Made by a program: the position numbers and the translations under genes. A model generated the notes under the pieces. It did no database searches. It saw only the letters and a program-made list of their open reading frames with translations, and was not told where the DNA came from. This document shows positions 47,072-53,015 of a stretch of DNA of 53,015 nucleotides, piece by piece; within the stretch, counting starts at the first letter, position 1; each line of letters starts with the position of its first letter. This DNA is from Solirubrobacterales bacterium (GTDB lineage: Bacteria; Actinomycetota; Thermoleophilia; Solirubrobacterales; 70-9): assembly GCA_017304845.1 (NCBI GenBank), contig JAFKLL010000023.1, forward strand, positions 1 to 53,015, in the 5' to 3' direction.

Positions 47072-49221
47072 CAGCCCGCGTTCCTCAGCTCGACCAGTTC
47101 GGTCAGGTCGTCGTTCGAGAGCTCGGTGAGCGCGGCCTCGCCGCTGCTGACGATCGCGTCGGCGAGCTCGCGCTTGGTCTCGTGGATCGAGGCGATGCGA
47201 TCCTCGATCGTTCCCTCCGCGATCAGGCGATGCACCTGGACCGTCTTCTCCTGGCCGATCCGGTGGGCCCGGTCGGTGGCCTGCTCCTCGACCGCCGGGT
47301 TCCACCAACGGTCGTAGTGGATCACGTGGTCGGCCCGGGTCAGGTTGAGGCCGGTGCCGGCCGCCTTCAGCGAGAGCAGGAAGACCGGGACGTCGCCGTT
47401 CTGGAACCGCTCCACCATGCGCTCGCGCTGGCGCACCGCGGTGCCGCCATGCAGCAGCATGGAGTCGATCTCGCGCTCGTCCAGGTGACGCTTGAGCAGC
47501 TTCGCCATGGCCACATACTGAGTGAAGACCAGGACCGATCCCTCCTCGCTGAGGATGGTGTCGAGCAGCTCGTCGAGCAACTCGAGCTTGCCGGAACGCT
47601 CCGGGAGGGCGCCGTCCGCCTCGCCCAGGAACTGGGCCGGGTGGTTGCAGATCTGCTTCAGGGAGGTGAGCAGCTTGAGCACCAGGCCACGACGGTTGAT
47701 CCCCTCGGCGGTGCGGATCTGGAGCATGTTCTCCCGGACCGCCTGCTCGTAGAGCTTGATCTGCTCGGGCGTCAGCTCGACCGGCTGGTCGGTGATCGTC
47801 TTCGGCGGCAGCTCCGGGGCGATGCCCGGATCCGACTTGCGCCGGCGCAGCAGGAACGGGCGGACCAGGCGGTTGAGCAGCCGGGTCGCCGACTCGCTCC
47901 CCTCCAACTCGATCGGGTCGGCCCACTTCTTGCGGAAGGAGCCGTGGCCGCCGAGCAGGCCGGGCGTGGTCCAGTCGAGGATCGCCCAGAGCTCGCTCAG
48001 GTTGTTCTCGACCGGGGTGCCGGTCAGGGCCACCCGCGAGCGGGCCGGGATGGTCCGCAGGGCCTTCGCCCCGGCGGAGCGGGGGTTCTTGACGTGCTGG
48101 GCCTCGTCGGCGACGAGCAGGCCCCAGGGGACCGCCTCGAACCGTTCCGCGTCGAGCCGCATCGTGCCGTAGGTGGTGAGGACGAACCCGCCGGTGATCT
48201 GATCCAGGCTGCGCTTCGAGCCGTGGTAGCGGCGCACCGTCTCGCCCGGCGCGAACCGCTGGATCTCCCGCTCCCAGTTGCCGAGCAGCGAGGCCGGGCA
48301 GACGACCAGGGTCGGGCCGGCGGTCTGGGGGTTGAGCCGCCGGTGCAGGTGGAGCGAGATCAGCATCACGGTCTTGCCGAGGCCCATGTCGTCGGCGAGG
48401 CAGCCGCCCAGGCCCAGCGAGGTCATGCGATGGAGCCAGCGCAGGCCCTCCAGCTGGTACTCGCGCAGGGTGGCGTTGAGCGCCTCCGGGGCCTCGATCA
48501 CCTCCTGGTCCGAGTTGCCGGTGACCTCCTCGCGGAGGCTGGCGACCCAGCCGGTGGCCTCGACCTCGACCCGACGGCCGTCGACGACCGTGCTGCCGGT
48601 CAGGGCGACGCTCAGCGCGTCGATCGCGGTCAGCGGCTTCAGGTCGGGGTCGCGGGCACGCTCCGCCATCAGCGGCGGCACCAGCACCCAACGGTCGCGC
48701 AGCCGCAGGACCGGGCCGTCGGAATCGGCGATCAGCGCCATCTCCTCGTCGTCGAGCGGAACCCCGCCGACCGAGAGCTGCCAGGAGAAGCCCTGCAAGG
48801 CGTTCTGGTCGAAGACGTCCGGGACGCTCTGGCTGAGGCGCCCGCTGCTGCCGACCACGACCTTGGCGTCGAGGGACCGATCCAGCTCCGGATCCCACTC
48901 GACCATCACTCCCGAAGCCTCGAGGCGTTCGGCCGCGCCGTCGAGGAGATCGGCCACCTCGGCGTCGCTCAGCTCGATCCGGTCGGGGATGTCGGCGTCG
49001 AGCAGGCTGCGCAGCGGCGCCCAGGCCGCGGCCGCCATCCCGACCCCGAGAGTGGTGTCGATCCGACCCCGCGAACCGAACTCTTCCTTGTCCAGGGACC
49101 ACAGCTCGGCCACGTCCCGATACTCCTCGGGACGATCCGGCGGATGGGCCCTGACCACGGGCGCGAACGGGCGGATCCGGTACAGGCCGTCCTCGGCCGC
49201 CAGACGCAGCCGAATCGGCAC
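47071..49221 (-). CDS. SNF2-family helicase, short N-terminus
   Basis: The 716-residue protein has the two RecA-like halves of SNF2 ATPases: motif I DDMGLGKTVMLISL, motif II VADEAQHVKN, motif III ALTGTPVENNLSELWAILDW, motif V SLKAAGTGLNLTRADHVIHY and motif VI ATDRAHRIGQ. In front is part of the SNF2_assoc domain. Bacterial homologues are often about 1000 residues; roughly 300 N-terminal residues are absent here. The GTG start at 49221 lies in the second copy of a 14-base tandem repeat; without that repeat the frame would extend upstream to GTG 49322. Confidence 0.82.
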   Translation of the reverse strand: MPIRLRLAAEDGLYRIRPFAPVVRAHPPDRPEEYRDVAELWSLDKEEFGSRGRIDTTLGVGMAAAAWAPLRSLLDADIPDRIELSDAEVADLLDGAAERLEASGVMVEWDPELDRSLDAKVVVGSSGRLSQSVPDVFDQNALQGFSWQLSVGGVPLDDEEMALIADSDGPVLRLRDRWVLVPPLMAERARDPDLKPLTAIDALSVALTGSTVVDGRRVEVEATGWVASLREEVTGNSDQEVIEAPEALNATLREYQLEGLRWLHRMTSLGLGGCLADDMGLGKTVMLISLHLHRRLNPQTAGPTLVVCPASLLGNWEREIQRFAPGETVRRYHGSKRSLDQITGGFVLTTYGTMRLDAERFEAVPWGLLVADEAQHVKNPRSAGAKALRTIPARSRVALTGTPVENNLSELWAILDWTTPGLLGGHGSFRKKWADPIELEGSESATRLLNRLVRPFLLRRRKSDPGIAPELPPKTITDQPVELTPEQIKLYEQAVRENMLQIRTAEGINRRGLVLKLLTSLKQICNHPAQFLGEADGALPERSGKLELLDELLDTILSEEGSVLVFTQYVAMAKLLKRHLDEREIDSMLLHGGTAVRQRERMVERFQNGDVPVFLLSLKAAGTGLNLTRADHVIHYDRWWNPAVEEQATDRAHRIGQEKTVQVHRLIAEGTIEDRIASIHETKRELADAIVSSGEAALTELSNDDLTELVELRNAG

Positions 49222-49234
49222 AGCCGAATCGGCA
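49207..49234. repeat. 14-bp tandem duplication at the helicase start
   Basis: CAGCCGAATCGGCA occurs twice in tandem, perfectly (49207-49220 and 49221-49234). Each copy contains a possible GTG start on the minus strand. The duplication shifts the frame, because 14 is not a multiple of three. Confidence 0.9.
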
Positions 49235-49368
49235 CGTCCTTGCGTTTGGGGCGTCCCGCGCCGCCGGTGGCGGCACGCTTGGGACTCCTACTGGTTCTGG
49301 GTGCTGACGAAGAGGGTGACAAAGGCGACCAAACATTGTATGCCTTCGCCGGGACGAGCTTGGTCGTC

Positions 49369-50031
49369 TCAGGCTTCCTGCTGTTTCAGATCGATGCCCG
49401 CGGCCCGCAACATCAAGTAGCTGAGCCAGATCGCGATCGCGAAGATCGGCAGTCCCATCGCTGTCTTCGCGATGCCCAGGGCGACCAGGGCGCCGGAGAG
49501 ATAGAGCGGCAGCTGCACCGCCAGGCGCAGCAGGAAGGTGCCCACCCAGAGCCAGCTGATCCGGTTGAAGAGCCGGACCCGGTCCGGGTCGTCGCGCCAG
49601 GTCATGCCCTCGCCGATCAGCGGGCCGATGAAGACGCCCATCAGCGGCCAGCGCACGGCGACCGAGATCGCGTAGGCGAGCGCGTAGCCGGCGTTGAAGA
49701 GCAGGCCCGGCAGGAAGAAGTTCTCGGCCTTGCCGGTCCGGGTGGCGATGAACCCGGCCAGCACTACGCCGAAGAACCCGGAGAGCGCGTAGCGGGCCCG
49801 TTCGCCCCGGATCAGCCGGATCAGGCCGATCAGCGCGGCGATGCCGATCGCGATCCCGGCCGAGAGCTCCAGCTTCTGCCCGGTGGCGGTGTACGCGATG
49901 ACGAAGACCAGGCCGGGGATGCTCGAGTCGGCGATCCCCTGCGGCCCGCCCAGCTCGTCGAGGAGGTTGATCTCCTCCTTCTCCTCGAGCTCGACCTCGA
50001 GCACCTCGTCTTCCCGACTGACTTCGCTCAC
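49369..50031 (-). CDS. DUF3159 membrane protein
   Basis: The 220-residue protein has an acidic N-terminal tail (EDEVLEVELEEKEEINLLDE), then about six membrane helices. GPQGIADSSIPGLVFVIAYT and FLPGLLFNAGYALAYAISVA, plus TWRDDPDRVRLFNRISWLW, are typical of the DUF3159 family of actinobacterial membrane proteins. Function unknown. It is the first clear gene upstream of the helicase and on the same strand; the gap of about 150 bases holds the possible original start of the helicase. Confidence 0.85.
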   Translation of the reverse strand: MSEVSREDEVLEVELEEKEEINLLDELGGPQGIADSSIPGLVFVIAYTATGQKLELSAGIAIGIAALIGLIRLIRGERARYALSGFFGVVLAGFIATRTGKAENFFLPGLLFNAGYALAYAISVAVRWPLMGVFIGPLIGEGMTWRDDPDRVRLFNRISWLWVGTFLLRLAVQLPLYLSGALVALGIAKTAMGLPIFAIAIWLSYLMLRAAGIDLKQQEA

Positions 50032-50067
50032 GAAGGCGATTCTGCCTCATACGACCGGACAGGGCGT

Positions 50068-52557
50068 TCAGCCGCCCCGGCAGCCTCCGAACGGAACGTC
50101 GTGAGCATCGGCGGCGCCGAGCCGCATGCGGACCAGGGCCGCCGCCGCTTCCGGCTGCCCATACCCGCCCCGATAGTCCACGCCGCCGCTGAAGGTGATC
50201 GTGCCCGGCTCCTGCCGCAGGGCGTCCTTGGCCCAGGAGCCGACCATGCCTCGCAGCGGGGCGAGCAGCACGCCGTCTCCCCCTCCGAAGCGCCGATCGG
50301 GGCGACCGTGGCGACCGATCCTGACGACGCACATCGTGGTGTCGCCCCGGCAGGGCTCGACCGTCCCCGCGCGCAGGGCGCCATGCCGTCCGGCCGGCAT
50401 GCTCCGCACCAGGTCGGTGCTCAGCAAGACATTGAAGCTAATCCGCCCGCCGTGGCCGAACCCGCGGTCCAGGCTGCCGTCGGGGTTGAGCATCATCAGG
50501 TTCTCGTGGTCCCCGCATTCCTGGTTGCAGACGTTGAAGGCGGTCATCAGGATCCGACCGTCACGCAGGACGATCACCGAGATGGCGGAGCCTTCCCGGC
50601 CGTAGTCGTGGGCCACGGTCCCGGACCGGCCGAACGAGCGGTCCAGCCTTCCATCCGGGGTGAAGCGGGCGACACTGATCCGCTGGCCAACCTTCTTCTC
50701 GTCGCCACCGCAGATCGCCCAGATCTGGCACTGGCCGCCGGCGACGACGATCCGCCCGCGGGAGTCGCGGGTCATGGCCTGCGGCGTCGCGCTCAGGGCG
50801 AAGGACGCCCGCGCGAACCCGCGGTGACCGAAGCGCCGGTCGAGCCGGCCGTCGGGCCGGTAGCGGGCGAGCTTGAACTGGTTGCCACGACGCTGACCGC
50901 CGGACCGCTTGACCGAGCCGGCGACCAGGAAGCCGCCCGGCGCCGAGACCGCCGCGCCGACCAGGCGGCGATGGAAGCCTTCGAGTTGCCCCGTCGAGAT
51001 CCGTCCCCGCCTCGAGATGCGGAGGAAATGGGTCCCCGGGGCATCGTTGGCGAAGCCGACCATTCCGGCGTAGCCGTGGCCCAGCGCGAAGTACCGGGAG
51101 AAGTAGAAGGACTTCGGGTCCTCGGGAAAGGCGCGGCCGTCGGGCCCGAAGCTCGATTCGCGGCGGCCACCCGGGGCGAAGCGGCTGAAGCCGGTGGCCC
51201 AGTCGTCGACCTCGAACGAGGTGAGCAGATGGCCGCCGTCGAGGCGGACCAGCGAGTTGTAGGAGGACGAGTTGGAGAGCCTGATCTCGGAGACCGGCTC
51301 ACCGGCCTCCCGGTAGCCCTCGGCCGGCGTGAGATCGGCATGGACTCCGACGATCAGCGGACGGCCCTTCGTGCCCAGAGGGGAGACAAGGTCCCCCGAG
51401 CCGAGCCGGAGGATCTGGAGCCGTCCCGACCCCGGCCACCTCGAACTGGCCAGGAACCGGCCGTCGCGGCTGATCCCGACGATCTCCGAGCCCCGACGGG
51501 CGAGCACCCCGGCCCCGCGCTCGACCAGGTCGTGAAAGGGCTCGGAGAACTCGCCGTCGTCGATCAGCACCCCGTCGTCTCCGAACCCGCGATCGAACCT
51601 GCCGTCGCGATAGGAGATCAGGACGCCTCGGTCCTGCCCCTTGGCGCCGGCGACCAGCAGCGTCCCGTCCGCCCTGAGCAGCATGTCCCGGGGCACTAGG
51701 CGGAACTCCGGCATCTCGGCCCTGCCGTTCCGTCCGAAGCCAGGATCGATCCGCCCATGCGAGTCGAGATGGACCAGCCCGGCCTCGAGCAGGGTCCGCC
51801 GCTCCTCCTTGTAGCGGCGCTGGAGCAGAACGAAGACGCCGCCACGGGAGTCGGCGACGACCCGGATCGGTTTCATGCCAAGACCGCCTGAGAAGCGGAC
51901 GATCCCGCCTCGGCCGAATCCCCTGACCGGACGGCCGCGACGATCGAGCTTGAGCACCCTCCCCTCGGCCGGCACCCGGTCCCCTCCCTTGAACCCTCCG
52001 CCTCGGGTCGGGCGCACGCTGCCCGTGAAGATCGATCCCGCCGGCGACACCGACACGGTCTCCGCCGGATTCAGAGCACGGAACCTGACCCGCCCGCCGT
52101 GGCCGAATCCCTTGACCAGATCGCCCTTCGAGTCGAGCTTCATCAAGACCTGACTCTCTCGCATCCAGTAGCTGCCCTCCTCGGAGGTCCCGCCCGCGAC
52201 CAGGGTCGTGCCCCGGCCGGATGGGACCGCGACCCGGGGCTCGTCCGGGTCGTCCCCCGACCCGAGGCCCATGTCGTAGAACCGGCGTCCCAGCCGCCCG
52301 AAGCCCAGGTCGGGCGAGCCGTCGCCCCGATACGAGAAGACCCCCAGGTCGTCGTTCACCTGGGCGAAGACCTTGATCCCGCTTCGATCCTCGGTGATCC
52401 CGAACGGGTAGACCTCGGCCGGCGCCCGGGAGAGCACGCGCGAGAACACCCCGTCTCCGGCGAAGCTGGGGTCGAGCACCCCGGCCTCCGCCCGCTCGGC
52501 GACGAGAAAGCTCGAGCAGGCCAGGACCGCGGCCACCAGAAGAGAACGGACGGACAA
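50068..52557 (-). CDS. Secreted delta-60 repeat beta-propeller-like protein
   Basis: The 829-residue protein has a signal peptide (VRSLLVAAVLACSSFLVAER, cleaved near AEA) and at least ten delta-60 repeats with cores such as LDPSFAGDGVF, PDLGFGRLGRRF, VKGFGHGGRVRF, DRGFGDDGVLI, DRSFGRSGTVAHD and DRGFGHGGRISFN. Cys are few. TTG at 52557 follows AAAGGGGG by seven bases and gives a normal signal peptide; ATG at 52584 would extend it. A surface or extracellular role is likely; no catalytic motif is seen. Confidence 0.8.
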   Translation of the reverse strand: MSVRSLLVAAVLACSSFLVAERAEAGVLDPSFAGDGVFSRVLSRAPAEVYPFGITEDRSGIKVFAQVNDDLGVFSYRGDGSPDLGFGRLGRRFYDMGLGSGDDPDEPRVAVPSGRGTTLVAGGTSEEGSYWMRESQVLMKLDSKGDLVKGFGHGGRVRFRALNPAETVSVSPAGSIFTGSVRPTRGGGFKGGDRVPAEGRVLKLDRRGRPVRGFGRGGIVRFSGGLGMKPIRVVADSRGGVFVLLQRRYKEERRTLLEAGLVHLDSHGRIDPGFGRNGRAEMPEFRLVPRDMLLRADGTLLVAGAKGQDRGVLISYRDGRFDRGFGDDGVLIDDGEFSEPFHDLVERGAGVLARRGSEIVGISRDGRFLASSRWPGSGRLQILRLGSGDLVSPLGTKGRPLIVGVHADLTPAEGYREAGEPVSEIRLSNSSSYNSLVRLDGGHLLTSFEVDDWATGFSRFAPGGRRESSFGPDGRAFPEDPKSFYFSRYFALGHGYAGMVGFANDAPGTHFLRISRRGRISTGQLEGFHRRLVGAAVSAPGGFLVAGSVKRSGGQRRGNQFKLARYRPDGRLDRRFGHRGFARASFALSATPQAMTRDSRGRIVVAGGQCQIWAICGGDEKKVGQRISVARFTPDGRLDRSFGRSGTVAHDYGREGSAISVIVLRDGRILMTAFNVCNQECGDHENLMMLNPDGSLDRGFGHGGRISFNVLLSTDLVRSMPAGRHGALRAGTVEPCRGDTTMCVVRIGRHGRPDRRFGGGDGVLLAPLRGMVGSWAKDALRQEPGTITFSGGVDYRGGYGQPEAAAALVRMRLGAADAHDVPFGGCRGG

Positions 52558-52623
52558 GGCATTTCCCCCTTTGAGTTGCGTCATGCAGGGGGTACAACTT
52601 CCGGTGCGGCCGGAAGTTGCGGC

Positions 52624-53015
52624 TCAGGCGGCGAGTCGGTCTTCGACCAGCGGGGCGTCGTGCGGAACCACGGGCCAGGCGCCCTCGATCCGCCCCGGGC
52701 GTCCCTGCTCGGCGAAGTAGCGCTCCAACGAGTCCGCCTGCTCCAGCGCCCAGGCGATCTGGTGCTCGTGCAGCTCGAAGATCTCGAGCTCGCCCAGCTC
52801 CGGGTAGTTCTTGCCCATCCGCCAGGCCAGCCGCGCGGCGGCGAGCGCGTCCGCGTCGGCTGCATTCGCGTCGGTGAGCGGCACCTTGTAGGCCTCGCAG
52901 AGCAGGCCGAGGTTGCGCCGTCCCTTGCGGAAGCGGTTGACCTGCTTGTCGAGCACGTACGGGTCGACGACCAGCAGCCCGTCGTCTCCCCCGACCCGGT
53001 CGACCAGCGGCACGA
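52624..53015 (-). CDS. DnaQ-like DEDDh exonuclease, partial (5' end outside)
   Basis: The C-terminal 130 residues are visible, running off the right end. LLVVDPYVLDKQVNRFRKGR and NLGLLCEAYKVPLTDANAAD match the last part of a DnaQ-type 3'-5' exonuclease. The last catalytic Asp is in ANAADADALAAARLA; the His usually five positions before it is Asn here. A helical tail (IAWALEQADSLERYFAEQG) follows. The upstream ExoI and II motifs lie outside the window. Confidence 0.7.
   Translation of the reverse strand, partial: VPLVDRVGGDDGLLVVDPYVLDKQVNRFRKGRRNLGLLCEAYKVPLTDANAADADALAAARLAWRMGKNYPELGELEIFELHEHQIAWALEQADSLERYFAEQGRPGRIEGAWPVVPHDAPLVEDRLAA

Noticed and set aside
46637..50332. A long minus-strand frame that joins the start of the TetR gene to sequence opposite codon phase of the helicase.
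   Set aside because: Only its last part (the TetR start) is real; the rest is out of frame with the helicase and DUF3159 motifs.
47182..51699. A very long plus-strand open frame (about 1500 codons) opposite the helicase, DUF3159 and delta-60 genes.
   Set aside because: It is antisense to three genes with clear motifs, has no domain, and its residue composition (Arg/Gly/Asp/Val/Gln-rich) is that of a high-GC shadow frame.
1..53015. Possible tRNA, rRNA, CRISPR array, insertion sequence or integrase.
   Set aside because: No cloverleaf, regular short repeat array or transposase or integrase motif was seen on reading both strands; a covariance-model and profile search would be needed to exclude them fully.

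Overview
The window is high-GC actinobacterial chromosome, most likely from the class Thermoleophilia (order Solirubrobacterales or a relative). This placement is inferred from family content, not from a marker gene. It rests on several exported repeat proteins (delta-60 repeats, InlB-like beta repeats, RTX repeats), a protein built of homing-endonuclease-associated (HNH_repeat type) units, a WS/DGAT wax ester synthase, a DesA3-type desaturase with its ferredoxin reductase, and dense overlapping gene pairs. No rRNA, tRNA, CRISPR array or recognisable transposase was seen.

Layout. (1) About 1-7300 is visibly poorer in G+C than the rest and looks like an accessory region. It holds a truncated MBL-fold hydrolase, a lipoprotein, a secreted HNH/Excalibur nuclease, an unknown helical protein, a small membrane protein, a decayed HNH-repeat gene, a two-gene unit ending in an HExxH protein, and an Mrr-like PD-(D/E)xK endonuclease. 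(2) 7302-11844 encodes five exported proteins of unknown role. (3) 11846-14564 is a divergent arsenic locus: ArsR and an R2lox-like di-metal protein on the minus strand, ArsC and ACR3 on the plus strand. (4) 14538-18171 holds a desaturase and its electron-transfer partner, divergent from a PucR-type regulator. (5) 18174-21002 is a 942-residue secreted repeat protein. (6) 21093-23627 has a RHH/PIN toxin-antitoxin pair, then a TetR regulator with an Fsr-like exporter. (7) 23684-25035 is an Ogt/AlkA alkylation-repair pair. (8) 25046-29780 is a two-component system flanked by membrane genes, ApbE and a haem-binding ferric-reductase-like protein; two similar upstream boxes suggest one regulon. (9) 29790-36547 carries a crotonase, a CPA1 antiporter, an amino-acid permease/M20 dipeptidase operon and a TRIC-like channel. 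(10) 36570-42006 is an acyl-lipid operon: acyl-CoA dehydrogenase, amidase, hydrolase and wax synthase. (11) 42068-53015 has a secreted lipase, an ECF42-like sigma factor with its DGPF partner, an SDR and a TetR gene that are both frameshifted, a SNF2 helicase with a 14-bp tandem duplication at its start, a DUF3159 membrane protein, a delta-60 repeat protein and the 3' part of a DnaQ-like exonuclease.

The most notable signals are: a matched pair of promoter boxes around the two-component/ApbE/ferric-reductase module; a palindromic divergent ars promoter controlling an R2lox-like gene; an ECF42-type promoter in front of the DGPF gene; and a cluster of clean frame lesions at 45.8-49.3 kb that should be checked for assembly error before being read as biology.
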